From contig FMXS01000014.1 of the NCBI GenBank assembly GCA_900104495.1, positions 1 to 53,863 of the forward strand: a DNA stretch of 53,863 nucleotides, given 5' to 3'. Source of the stretch: Ruminococcaceae bacterium FB2012. GTDB taxonomy: Bacteria; Bacillota; Clostridia; Oscillospirales; Ruminococcaceae. Of the stretch, positions 40,837 to 49,237 are shown in pieces. The notes under the pieces are model-generated. The model made no database searches and was not told where the DNA came from. It worked only from the letters and a program-made list of their open reading frames with translations. The position numbers were made by a program, and so were the translations under genes. Numbering within the stretch: position 1 is the stretch's first letter; each line of letters opens with the position of its first letter.

Positions 40837-43782
40837 ATGGATATCAGTGCAATTGCCGGAAAGGGCTCTCCCAAGAGCTTTATGACCCTGCACGAGGACA
40901 CCTCGGTGAACTGTGCCGGGGCGCTGGAGCCCCGCGCCTATTTCATCCCCGAGGGAGCGGACGGCTCCCGGCGGAGGGAAATGCTGAACGGCGACTGGGA
41001 CTTCGCTTACTTCGACAGCATCGTTGACCTGCCCGACCGCTTCACGGAGATGAAGTTTGAAAACACGATCCCGGTGCCCTCAAACTGGCAGCTCCACGGT
41101 TACGACAGGCCGATGTACTCAAACATCAACTACCCTATCCCCTTCGACCCGCCCTTTGTTCCCGACGACACCCCCGTAGGCGTATACCGCAGGAGCTACG
41201 GCTACAAGCCCGACGGCCTCCGCAGGATCATCGTCTTTGAGGGTGTGGACAGCTGTCTGTATCTTTACGTCAACGGACAGTTCGCGGGGTACACTCAGGT
41301 CTCCCACCGGATGACGGAGTTCGACATCACCGACCTGCTCCGGGAGGGGGAAAACTTCATCGTATGCGCGGTGCTGAAATGGTGCGACGGGACCTATCTC
41401 GAGGACCAGGACAAGTTCAGGCTTTCGGGCATTTTCAGAGATGTATATATGCTCTCGCGGCCCGGAAAACGGCTTGAAAACTACCGCATCACCGCCGATA
41501 TGGACGGCAGTTTTGAGGTGTCTGTCAAGGGTGCGGAGGCGGAACTGAAACTCTATGACGGCGATACGCTTATCTGCTCCGGCAGAGCTTCGGAGAGTTC
41601 GCCTTTCTCCGCACGTTTGGAAAACGTCAGACTGTGGAGCGCCGAGGTGCCTTATCTGTATCGGCTCGTGATAAGCTCCGAGGGGGAAGTCATCAATGAG
41701 AACGTGGGCTTCCGCAGGACGGAGATCAATGACGGCGTGTTCCTCTTCAACGGAAAGAGGGTCAAGCTGCTGGGAGCCAACCGCCACGACAGCTACCCCG
41801 ACACGGGCTACTATGCCGATGAGGCCAAAATGCGCCGGGACCTTGAACTGATGAAGGCTCACAACATCAATTCCATACGCACATCCCACTATCCCAACGC
41901 GCCAAGGTTCTATCAGCTATGCGACGAATACGGATTCTATGTCATCGACGAAGCGGATGTGGAAACTCACGGCTGCTACCCGGTATATCAAAATATGAAA
42001 TTCAACCGGGAGCACGATTACTCGGGCATCGCACTGATAGCCAGCGACCCCTTGTTCCGCGAAGGCATCCTCTGGCGGGAAAGGCTTTTGGTGAGCCGTG
42101 ACATCAACCGTCCCTGTGTGGTGTTCTGGTCTCTCGGTAACGAGAGCGGCTGGGGAACCAGCTTCAAGGCCGGTGCCGAGCTGGTAAAGCAGCTGGACGG
42201 CACCCGTCCCGTGCATTACGAATCAACTCACTGTCTTGACGGCACTCCAAACGACGTGCTGGATATGTGCTCGGTGATGTATCCTTCTCTCCAGGATATG
42301 AAAAACTTCCTCGGGGACGAAAAAGAGAGCCGTCCTTTGCTGCTCTGCGAATACAGCCACGCTATGGGCAACAGCTCCGGCGACATAGAGGACTACTATC
42401 AGATGTTTATGTCCGACCCGCGTTTTATCGGCGGGCTCGTGTGGGAGTGGTGCGACCACGCCTTCCCTGTCGGGACCGATGAAAACGGCGAGGTGAAATA
42501 CGGCTACGGCGGAGACTTCGGCGAGCTTCACCACGACGGGAATTTCTGCTGCGACGGGCTTTGCTATCCCGACCGCAGGCCCCATACCGGGCTCAAAGAG
42601 GTCAAGCAGGTATACCGTCCGGTCAGGGTCACCCGTGGGACGGAGGGCAGCTTCGTTTTCGAGAGCAAGCTGCATTTTGCTGCCGCCGAGGAGCTTTTCT
42701 CCTGCCGTTACGAGATCACGGACATTAACGGTGTCCTTTCCGAGGGTGCGGTGGAGTATGCCCTTCCCGCCGAAGGAACGGCTGTTGTTAACATTCCCGA
42801 TACGGAGAAAAAATTCGGGAACGAAACTTACATCAGATTCATCTTCACTTCCCGGAAGGACGGCAGCGAGGTCTGCTTCGACCAGCTTCTCTTAACTGAG
42901 GCAAGGCCCGCCGAAGTCAAAGTGTCGGGGGCGGCTCCGGCTATCAAGGAAACTCCCCTTTGCTTTGAAGTGACCGCCGGGGACATCACCTACCGCTTCG
43001 ACCGCCGCAGAGCGGAGATCTCCGCAGTTGTGAAGGGCGGCAGGAATATGCTGGAAAGCCCCATGAGCTTCAACTTTTTCCGGGCTCCCACGGACAACGA
43101 CACTATGCGCTGGGACTGGCAGAGGCTTTACATCAAGGAGTGCGTCCCGAAGGTATACTCCACGGAGATAGCCGTCAAGGAAGGCTGTGCGGTCATCAGA
43201 GCAAAGACTGCCCACGGCAGGAGCGTTTACCCGCCCTTTGCAAGAGTTGAAGCCGAATACCGCATCGACGGGGACGGAAGGCTCACCGTCACCGCCGCCC
43301 TTGACGCCGACGATCTTCACCTTGAGATACTCCCCCGCTTCGGGCTGAGGTTCTTTGTCAGCTCCGGCTTCGAGGACGTGAAGTACTACGGCTACGGTCC
43401 CGGTGAAAGCTACATCGACAAGCACCGCGCAAGCTATATGGGCAGCTTCACATCCAAAGTCTGTGAGATGTACGAGCCCTATCTGCGGCCCCAGGAGAAT
43501 TCCTCACACTTTGGCACAAAGCGTCTGACCGTCAGCGGGGAAAGCGGGAGCGTCACTGTCACTTCGGATGCGGGGTTCTCCTTCAACGTCAGCGAATACA
43601 CCCAAGAGGAACTGACAGACAAGGCTCACCGCTTTGAACTGGAAAAATGCGGCTCCGCCGTGATATGCACCGACTTTGCAATGGCGGGCGTTGGCTCAAA
43701 TTCCTGCGGACCTATCCTCGCGGAGAAATACCGCGTCCCGCTGAAAGGGTTCAAGGGAACTATGTGCTTTGAGTTTGCATAA
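40837..43782 (+). CDS. lacZ: Beta-galactosidase, glycoside hydrolase family 2
   Basis: 981 residues, the full LacZ five-domain size. The acid/base glutamate is E436 in LGNESGWG, and the nucleophile is E505 in LLCEYSHAMGNSSGD. NRHDSYPDTGYY and the C-terminal YGYGPGESYIDKH stretch (galactose-site loop) are present. There is no signal peptide, so it acts on imported galactosides in the cytoplasm. AAAGGA lies upstream; ATG 40837 gives better spacing than ATG 40828 or 40831. It is monocistronic, ending at a strong terminator, and no permease is adjacent. Confidence 0.96.
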   Translation: MDISAIAGKGSPKSFMTLHEDTSVNCAGALEPRAYFIPEGADGSRRREMLNGDWDFAYFDSIVDLPDRFTEMKFENTIPVPSNWQLHGYDRPMYSNINYPIPFDPPFVPDDTPVGVYRRSYGYKPDGLRRIIVFEGVDSCLYLYVNGQFAGYTQVSHRMTEFDITDLLREGENFIVCAVLKWCDGTYLEDQDKFRLSGIFRDVYMLSRPGKRLENYRITADMDGSFEVSVKGAEAELKLYDGDTLICSGRASESSPFSARLENVRLWSAEVPYLYRLVISSEGEVINENVGFRRTEINDGVFLFNGKRVKLLGANRHDSYPDTGYYADEAKMRRDLELMKAHNINSIRTSHYPNAPRFYQLCDEYGFYVIDEADVETHGCYPVYQNMKFNREHDYSGIALIASDPLFREGILWRERLLVSRDINRPCVVFWSLGNESGWGTSFKAGAELVKQLDGTRPVHYESTHCLDGTPNDVLDMCSVMYPSLQDMKNFLGDEKESRPLLLCEYSHAMGNSSGDIEDYYQMFMSDPRFIGGLVWEWCDHAFPVGTDENGEVKYGYGGDFGELHHDGNFCCDGLCYPDRRPHTGLKEVKQVYRPVRVTRGTEGSFVFESKLHFAAAEELFSCRYEITDINGVLSEGAVEYALPAEGTAVVNIPDTEKKFGNETYIRFIFTSRKDGSEVCFDQLLLTEARPAEVKVSGAAPAIKETPLCFEVTAGDITYRFDRRRAEISAVVKGGRNMLESPMSFNFFRAPTDNDTMRWDWQRLYIKECVPKVYSTEIAVKEGCAVIRAKTAHGRSVYPPFARVEAEYRIDGDGRLTVTAALDADDLHLEILPRFGLRFFVSSGFEDVKYYGYGPGESYIDKHRASYMGSFTSKVCEMYEPYLRPQENSSHFGTKRLTVSGESGSVTVTSDAGFSFNVSEYTQEELTDKAHRFELEKCGSAVICTDFAMAGVGSNSCGPILAEKYRVPLKGFKGTMCFEFA

Positions 43783-43793
43783 AGCTATATAAA

Positions 43794-43825
43794 AACAAAA
43801 GGCGTTCCTGTCGGACGCCTTTTTG
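43794..43825 (+). terminator. Bidirectional terminator after lacZ
   Basis: The stem AAAAGGCGT/ACGCCTTTT (43797-43805, 43815-43823), with further CC/GG pairs inside, is flanked by A and T runs. It serves lacZ and the convergent receiver-like gene. Confidence 0.9.
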
Positions 43826-44131
43826 TTATTTATCCAGTGTTACCATTGTGACGCGGGTCCCGGGGAAGTTTTCCTCAGCGTAGTGACGCATCAGATTCAT
43901 TCCCTCGATGTGGTTGCTGTGGATATTGATATGCTTGGGATGCTTACCGTTTTTCTTCATCCATATCAGGATATCAAGCCCGGAGTATTTTTCGTTCAGG
44001 TCGTAATCGAGGTCAACGAAATCAAACTCACCGAAGGCGATATACAAGCTGACGCTTTCCGCGTAGGTCTGTGCGTACTCAAAACCTTTGGGCCTGTCCC
44101 GGGTATCGTCAACAAACAGTTTGAAACCCAT
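43826..44131 (-). CDS. Small receiver-like protein, cyclic-phosphate-processing receiver type
   Basis: 101 residues. KLFVDDTRDRPKGFEYAQTY at the N-terminus matches the cyclic-phosphate-processing receiver group (LFVDD, then R-x-x-P-x-G-(F/W)), and VDLDYDL keeps the acidic strand end. The later NIHSNHIEGMNLM resembles the group's HS-N/A-N motif. This group is proposed from comparative genomics to act on cyclic-phosphate RNA ends; that role is not proven. The ATG at 44131 follows AGGGGAG. It is divergent from the fluoride-riboswitch antiporter gene. Confidence 0.72.
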   Translation of the reverse strand: MGFKLFVDDTRDRPKGFEYAQTYAESVSLYIAFGEFDFVDLDYDLNEKYSGLDILIWMKKNGKHPKHINIHSNHIEGMNLMRHYAEENFPGTRVTMVTLDK

Positions 44132-44156
44132 AAAAACATCTCCCCTCAATGTATTA

Positions 44157-44185
44157 ATTTTATCACATCGGGGCGGAGATGTCAA
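44157..44185 (-). promoter_or_regulatory. Promoter of the receiver-like gene
   Basis: TTGACA (44180-44185), a 17-base spacer and TAAAAT (44157-44162) with a TG extension on the minus strand. Confidence 0.85.
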
Positions 44186-44206
44186 CTGGGGTTCGCATTT
44201 TTGCAC

Positions 44207-44235
44207 TTGACAGCCGGGCATCCCTGTGGTATAAT
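44207..44235 (+). promoter_or_regulatory. Promoter of the antiporter gene
   Basis: TTGACA (44207-44212), a 17-base spacer and TATAAT (44230-44235) with a TG extension. Transcription would start near 44242, directly before the fluoride aptamer. Confidence 0.93.
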
Positions 44236-44245
44236 GATAAAAGAA

Positions 44246-44335
44246 TAAAGGGAATGATGTTCTCCCTCGGGAAACCGAAACCGCTTTTTCAAGCTGATGA
44301 CTTCTGCTCTTACGCGGAAGCTGTCGGCTTTTTTG
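44246..44335 (+). promoter_or_regulatory. Fluoride riboswitch (crcB motif) with overlapping terminator
   Basis: The aptamer pattern is present in order: GGGAATGATGTTCTCCC (44250-44266), AAACCG-AAACCGC, and GCTGATGACTTC (44293-44304), compared with the family GGnGATGGnGTTCnCC...AACCGC...GCTGATGAC. GCTT/AAGC closes the second stem. A pseudoknot GATGT with ACTTC has four of five pairs. The segment 44291-44304 also pairs with 44317-44330 (14 positions, one mismatch, some GU) to form a terminator followed by TTTTTTG. Ligand binding would keep the segment in the aptamer and allow readthrough into the antiporter gene. Confidence 0.85.
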
Positions 44336-44350
44336 TTTGGAGGAATGGAT

Positions 44351-45556
44351 ATGCTGTTATCACTTGCGATCGTGCTGCTGGTCGGGCTGGCGGCGGGAGC
44401 TGTCTTTCAGAAACTTCATCTGCCGAAGATCATCGGGATGCTGGCGACGGGAATCATCGTCAGCCCCTATGTGCTGGACCTGCTTGACCCGAAACTGCTG
44501 GGGATCTCCTCGGAACTGCGGCAGATCGCGCTTATCATCATACTGGTGAAGGCGGGGCTTTCGCTGGACCTGTCGGACCTTAAAAAGGTGGGACGTCCCG
44601 CGGTGCTGATGTCTTTCCTGCCGGCCTGTTTTGAAATTGCGGGCTACGTCTGCTTTGCGCCTTTGCTTCTGGGGATAAACCGCACCGAAGCCGCCGTTAT
44701 GGGCGCGGTGCTGAGCGCCGTTTCCCCGGCCGTGGTGGTCCCGCGAATGGTAAAGCTGATAGAAGAAAAACGGGGGACGAAAAAAAGCATCCCGCAGATG
44801 ATACTTGCGGGAGCTTCCTGTGACGATGTATTCGTGATAGTTCTGTTTTCCACCTTTGTGACCATGGCTCAGGGCGGAGAGGCCAGCGCCGCCGGTCTGC
44901 TGAACATCCCGGTCTCGATAGTGCTGGGGGTACTGCTGGGCGCGGCCGCGGGAGCGGTGCTGTATCTTCTGTTTGAAACTGCCTTCCGGCGCGGGAGCAA
45001 GATACGAAACAGCACAAAATCGGTCATCATACTGGGGACGGCCTTCCTGCTGATGTCGGTGGAAACGCTGGCAAAGCCCTATGTTGCGGTCTCGGGACTG
45101 CTGGCTGTGGTGGCTATGGCCTGCGTCATCAAACTGCGTTCTGCGGGGACGGTCTCGGGGCGGCTTTCGCAGAAATTCGGCAAGCTGTGGATAGCCGCCG
45201 AGGCAATGCTCTTCGTGCTGGTGGGCGCCGCCGTGGACGTGCGCTACACCGTGGAGGCAGGAGCCTCCGCGCTGGCAATGATATTCCTCGCTTTGGCTTT
45301 CAGAGCCGTGGGAGTGTTTATCTGTATGCTCGGCACCAAGCTTGACCGCCGTGAGCGGCTGTTCTGCGTCATCGCCTATCTGCCGAAGGCGACGGTACAG
45401 GCGGCTATCGGCTCCATGCCGCTGTCGCTGGGGCTTCCCTGCGGAAAGCTGGTGCTGTCGGTGGCGGTGCTGGCGATACTTATAACCGCGCCCCTGGGGG
45501 CAATAGGCATCGACTTCACCTGCAAGCGCCTGCTAAACGACGACAGCGCGGAGTAG
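44351..45556 (+). CDS. Cation/proton antiporter of the NhaP/KefB (CPA) superfamily under fluoride riboswitch
   Basis: 401 residues with about 12 membrane spans. FQKLHLPKIIGMLATGI near the N-terminus, the crossover region VSPAVVVPRM (about 145) and ASCDDVFVIVLFS (about 175, with the paired aspartates expected in the ion site) are typical. No RCK domain is attached. CPA-type antiporters are known among genes behind fluoride riboswitches and are thought to help fluoride tolerance. The ATG at 44351 gives correct spacing to GGAGGA; ATG 44345 is too close. The convergent gene ends 4 bases away with no visible terminator. Confidence 0.93.
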   Translation: MLLSLAIVLLVGLAAGAVFQKLHLPKIIGMLATGIIVSPYVLDLLDPKLLGISSELRQIALIIILVKAGLSLDLSDLKKVGRPAVLMSFLPACFEIAGYVCFAPLLLGINRTEAAVMGAVLSAVSPAVVVPRMVKLIEEKRGTKKSIPQMILAGASCDDVFVIVLFSTFVTMAQGGEASAAGLLNIPVSIVLGVLLGAAAGAVLYLLFETAFRRGSKIRNSTKSVIILGTAFLLMSVETLAKPYVAVSGLLAVVAMACVIKLRSAGTVSGRLSQKFGKLWIAAEAMLFVLVGAAVDVRYTVEAGASALAMIFLALAFRAVGVFICMLGTKLDRRERLFCVIAYLPKATVQAAIGSMPLSLGLPCGKLVLSVAVLAILITAPLGAIGIDFTCKRLLNDDSAE

Positions 45557-45560
45557 CGGC

Positions 45561-46577
45561 TCACATATACAGCTTGCCGTCGAAGAACTTCTCCTGAAAA
45601 TCTATTTGCCGGAGAACGGTCTTTTCGTCAAAGCTCTCCAGGCAGTCCGAAGGAACGACTATCCATTTATCTTCGATGTCATTGAGCCGATGATACACGG
45701 CAATGACCCGTCCTTCGCAGGACGCAAGGGGCTTATCCGCGCCGAGGATGTAAACATCCTGCCAGGCGCCGTCGCCGCCGATGATGCCGTCGGCATAGCC
45801 ATAATTCACGGGATAGACAAGGTTCGGGAACCTCGGATGTGCGGACCCCAAGGGCCTGTCCACGGTGCATTTTACGCTTCTCCCGATGACATCGGAATAA
45901 TCGGGGACGAAAGCATCCTTCCTGGCTGCTGCTTCGATGAAATAGTGCTTCTGGTTTTTCCAGTTCCCGCCGTAATAGCAGTCGTCGATATGTCTGACGC
46001 GGAGCAGTTCAAAGCCGGAGAACAAGTCCTCGATGAGCCCGGGGTCGGCAAAGAAATGCGGTACCCCCTGTTCCGGGCCCTCGGTCTTGACGACAGTGTT
46101 TTCGTCCGTCTTCGGCAGCCCCGACTCGGCGTATGTGTAGGTCTCCTTGGAGCAAAGGGTCATGAACACGGCCCCGCCGGGCTTGAGGACACGCCTTATC
46201 TCGGACATGACCTTATACATCCCTTCGGTGTCGCAATGCCCCGCCGAATGCATGGCAAAGACGCAGTCAAAGGCATCGTTGCTGAAAGGCAGGGCCTTCA
46301 TATCCGCGGTTTTGCACAGGATGTCAAGGTCATTTTCCTTAGAGGACTTTTTGACGAAATCAATAGCCTCCCCGGAAATATCAACGGCGGTGGTCTTGAA
46401 GCCGCTGCGGGCAAAAAACAGTGAGTGCCGTCCCAGACCGCAGCCCAGATCAAGGACGCTTTTTCTGCCCTCGCGCTTCCATTTGGCAGCGTAGTAGTAG
46501 CTTTCCTCACAGGGTTCGAGCCAGGTCTTTTTGTCGCTTACAACACTCCAGTCCCAGGGCTGATACTGTTCTCCCAT
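45561..46577 (-). CDS. Fusion of SAM-dependent methyltransferase and pyrophosphatase-like domain
   Basis: 338 residues. Residues about 1-215 form a class I methyltransferase: motif I SVLDLGCGLGRHS (40-52), TTAVDIS for motif II, and LKPGGAVFMTL. Residues about 225-338 resemble soluble inorganic pyrophosphatase: VDRPLGSAHP, YPVNYGYADG, DGAWQDVYILG, GRVIAVYHRLNDIEDKWIVVP. The metal ligands typical of family I (GDGDPLD aspartates) are only partly kept (DVYILG), so catalysis is uncertain. AGAGAGGCG precedes the ATG. It lies downstream of xylB behind a terminator-like hairpin. Confidence 0.87.
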   Translation of the reverse strand: MGEQYQPWDWSVVSDKKTWLEPCEESYYYAAKWKREGRKSVLDLGCGLGRHSLFFARSGFKTTAVDISGEAIDFVKKSSKENDLDILCKTADMKALPFSNDAFDCVFAMHSAGHCDTEGMYKVMSEIRRVLKPGGAVFMTLCSKETYTYAESGLPKTDENTVVKTEGPEQGVPHFFADPGLIEDLFSGFELLRVRHIDDCYYGGNWKNQKHYFIEAAARKDAFVPDYSDVIGRSVKCTVDRPLGSAHPRFPNLVYPVNYGYADGIIGGDGAWQDVYILGADKPLASCEGRVIAVYHRLNDIEDKWIVVPSDCLESFDEKTVLRQIDFQEKFFDGKLYM

Positions 46578-46606
46578 TTACAATGCGCCTCTCTTTCCGT
46601 TATGTA

Positions 46607-46650
46607 AAAACCAACCTGCTGCCGTATTTCATATACAGGGACAGCAGGTT
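46607..46650 (-). terminator. Terminator of xylB
   Basis: The stem AACCTGCTG/CAGCAGGTT (46613-46621, 46642-46650) is followed by GGTTTTTAC on the minus strand. Confidence 0.75.
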
Positions 46651-46671
46651 TTTTCTGAGATATGCGCGGTC

Positions 46672-48195
46672 TTACAGAGCCGCCAGCTTTGCGAAGGATG
46701 CTTTCAGCGCGGGATAGATCTCCCGATAGAGCTGATAGTACTTCTCGTACTCCGGCACCTTGGCGGCGTCGGGCTCCTGGATCTTATCGGTCTTGACCAC
46801 GGCCTTGCAGGCCTCGGGAACGGAAGAGTATACTCCTGCGCCGGTGAGAGCCAGCAGAGCCACGCCGAGAGCCGGGCCCTCCTTGGAGGCCGCCGTCTTC
46901 ACGGGGCAGTTGTAGAGGTCCGCAAGCATGGAGCGCCACAGCGGAGAGCTTCCGCCGCCGCCGCAGGCCATCATATCGGAAACGCTGATCTTCATATCGC
47001 GGAAGACCTCAACGCAGTCACGGAGGCTGTATGAAACGCCCTCCATCACCGCACGGAGCATCTCCTTCTTGGTGTGCATAGCAGAAAGCCCGAAGAACAC
47101 GCCTCTTGCGTTGGGGTCAAGGTGCGGGGTGCGCTCGCCCATAAGGTAGGGCAGATAGAGCAGTCGGTTCGCGCCGACGGGGACAGTCTCGGCCTGCTTG
47201 TCCATAAGGTAGTATTCGTCCACGCCCATATATTTGGCGGTCTCTTTCTCGGAGCCGCAGAAATTATCTCTGAACCATTTGAGGGAAAGTCCCGCGCCCT
47301 GGGTCACGCCCATGACGTGCCAGCTGCCGGGAACGGCGGCGCAGCAGGTGTGGACTCTGCCCTTGGGATCAATAGAAATGTTGGATGTGTGAGCAAACAC
47401 CACGCCGGAGGTGCCGATGGTCGTGAAGGCTTTGCCGTCCTCGCAGACGCCGGTGCCGATAGCGGCGGCGGCATTGTCTCCCGCACCGCCCACAACGATA
47501 GTGCCTTCGTTGAGCCCCAGTTCCTCGGCCATACACTTTGTAAGACCGCCTGTCACCTCGCAGGATTCATAGACCTTGCCCAGCCAGCTCCTGTCGATGC
47601 CGAAAGCGCTCAGCAGCTCATCGGACCACTTTCTGTTCGGGACATCCAACAGCTGCATACCCGAAGCGTCGGAGACCTCGGTGGCGTACTCGTGGGTCAG
47701 AACGAAGCGCAGGAAGTCCTTGGGCAGCAGGATGTGAGCTATCTTAGCGTAGTTCTCGGGCTCGTTGTTCTTCACCCACAGGATCTTTGCGGCGGTCCAG
47801 CCGGTGAGGGCGGGGTTGGCGGTGATCTCGATGAGTTTCTTCTCGCCGACGGTCTCTGTCATCCACTGGACTTCCTTGGCAGTACGCTGGTCGCACCAAA
47901 TGATCGAGGGGCGGATAACGTTGTTGTCCTTGTCCAGCATCACGAGGCCGTGCATCTGTCCGGAAATGCCGATGCCCTTGACGTCGTCCTTTGAGACGCC
48001 GCTCTGCGCCATTACCGCCTTGATCGTGCCGATCATAGCGTTGGCCCAATCGCCGGGCATCTGCTCGGCGTAGCCGTTTTTCGGCTGATACATAGGATAC
48101 TCGATAGTCTTTGAGGCGATGACGGTGCCCTTTTCGTCGAACAGGACGGTCTTGGTGCCGCTGGTGCCGCAGTCTACTCCGATTACATAAGCCAT
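46672..48195 (-). CDS. xylB: Xylulokinase
   Basis: 507 residues, FGGY sugar kinase. It phosphorylates D-xylulose to xylulose 5-phosphate, completing the route begun by xylA. GVDCGTSGTKTVLF starts the protein with the ATP phosphate-binding loop; GQMHGLVMLD (about 77) is the xylulokinase-specific stretch; DNAAAAIGTG contains the catalytic aspartate, and ACGGGGSSPLWRSM lies in the C-terminal half. AAAGGAG precedes the ATG. It has its own promoter and operator site but lies directly downstream of the sugar ABC permease genes. Confidence 0.98.
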   Translation of the reverse strand: MAYVIGVDCGTSGTKTVLFDEKGTVIASKTIEYPMYQPKNGYAEQMPGDWANAMIGTIKAVMAQSGVSKDDVKGIGISGQMHGLVMLDKDNNVIRPSIIWCDQRTAKEVQWMTETVGEKKLIEITANPALTGWTAAKILWVKNNEPENYAKIAHILLPKDFLRFVLTHEYATEVSDASGMQLLDVPNRKWSDELLSAFGIDRSWLGKVYESCEVTGGLTKCMAEELGLNEGTIVVGGAGDNAAAAIGTGVCEDGKAFTTIGTSGVVFAHTSNISIDPKGRVHTCCAAVPGSWHVMGVTQGAGLSLKWFRDNFCGSEKETAKYMGVDEYYLMDKQAETVPVGANRLLYLPYLMGERTPHLDPNARGVFFGLSAMHTKKEMLRAVMEGVSYSLRDCVEVFRDMKISVSDMMACGGGGSSPLWRSMLADLYNCPVKTAASKEGPALGVALLALTGAGVYSSVPEACKAVVKTDKIQEPDAAKVPEYEKYYQLYREIYPALKASFAKLAAL

Positions 48196-48217
48196 AAAAC
48201 ATTCTCCTTTACAATTG

Positions 48218-48234
48218 ATGTTAATCGTTTACAT
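48218..48234 (-). promoter_or_regulatory. LacI-type operator candidate of xylB
   Basis: ATGTAAACGATTAACAT on the minus strand, with the AAnCGnTT core and TGTAAACG shared with the xylA site. It begins 1-2 bases downstream of the -10 and covers the expected start point. Confidence 0.65.
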
Positions 48235-48235
48235 T

Positions 48236-48264
48236 ATTATACTATATTTCTCCGCAGACGTCAA
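48236..48264 (-). promoter_or_regulatory. Promoter of xylB
   Basis: TTGACG (48259-48264), a 17-base spacer and TATAAT (48236-48241) on the minus strand. Confidence 0.88.
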
Positions 48265-48316
48265 GTATCTGATATGATATTTCCCGTTCACGGCTTCAAA
48301 AATCACATCCGCAGGA

Positions 48317-48345
48317 ACAAAAAACCGCGCCCCGAAGGACGCGGT
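48317..48345 (-). terminator. Terminator after the ABC permease genes
   Basis: The stem ACCGCG/CGCGGT with an additional CC/GG inner part (48324-48345) is followed on the minus strand by TTTTTTGTT. It separates the importer operon from xylB. Confidence 0.88.
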
Positions 48346-48361
48346 AAATTGTTTTGATGTA

Positions 48362-49237
48362 TCAGCCCTTAACGGCACCGAGTGCGATACCACGGATGAT
48401 GAACTTCGACAGGATGAGGTAAACAACAGCAACAGGCACGATAGAGATACCGATCGCAACGTAAACCGCACCGAGGTCGAGAGAAGCAAGGTCCTGGCTA
48501 CGGATGATCTGAATAACGATAGGAAGTGTCTTCTTATCGGGATCATCGAGGATAAGGGCAGGAATAAAGAAGTTATTCCAGCTTGATACGAATGTGAAGA
48601 TCGCCTGAACAGCGATAGCCGGCTTGAGTATCGGCAGGATCAGGGAGTTGAAGGTCCTGAACTCGCCGCTTCCGTCTATTCGCGCCGCCTCGACGATGTC
48701 AAGAGGCAGTGAGCTCTCCATATACTGCTTCATGAAGAAGAAGGTTGCGGGAGCTGCGATAGAGGGGATAACAAGGGGGATATAGCTGTTGGTGAGGCCC
48801 ATGTCGGTAACCAGTCTAACGAAACCGAGGGCAGAAACCTGTGCAGGCACCATCATGATCATCAGGATGAAGGTGAACAGGAACTTTCTGAGCTTGAAGT
48901 CGTAAACGTGGATAGCATAAGCCGTAAGTGCAGAGAAATAAGTAGAAAGGAAAGCAGTCAGACCCGAAACGATAAGGCTGTTTCTGAGGGCTTTAAGCAT
49001 TCTCCAGTTATTGTTGTTCATAACCGTCTTAAAGTTCTCCCAGAAGGAGCCGCCGGGAATGGGCTTGAATCCCTGGTTGATCTCAACAGACGAACGAGTC
49101 ATCTGAATGATCAGCAGGAAGAAGGGGAAGAGAGCGAGGAAAGCAAAGATCGTAAGTACCGTATAGGAAATGATCCTTCTGATAAGTATATTGGTGGAGC
49201 TGCTCTTGGCTCCTACCGCATCAATTGGTGCTGCCAT
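48362..49237 (-). CDS. Sugar ABC transporter permease, MalG type
   Basis: 291 residues with six membrane spans. The EAA loop that contacts the ATPase is EAARIDGSGEFRTFNSLILP near residue 180-200. It pairs with the permease encoded immediately upstream; the start overlaps that gene's stop by one base (TAATG). GAAGGAGG precedes the ATG. No ATPase gene is in the cluster. Confidence 0.95.
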   Translation of the reverse strand: MAAPIDAVGAKSSSTNILIRRIISYTVLTIFAFLALFPFFLLIIQMTRSSVEINQGFKPIPGGSFWENFKTVMNNNNWRMLKALRNSLIVSGLTAFLSTYFSALTAYAIHVYDFKLRKFLFTFILMIMMVPAQVSALGFVRLVTDMGLTNSYIPLVIPSIAAPATFFFMKQYMESSLPLDIVEAARIDGSGEFRTFNSLILPILKPAIAVQAIFTFVSSWNNFFIPALILDDPDKKTLPIVIQIIRSQDLASLDLGAVYVAIGISIVPVAVVYLILSKFIIRGIALGAVKG

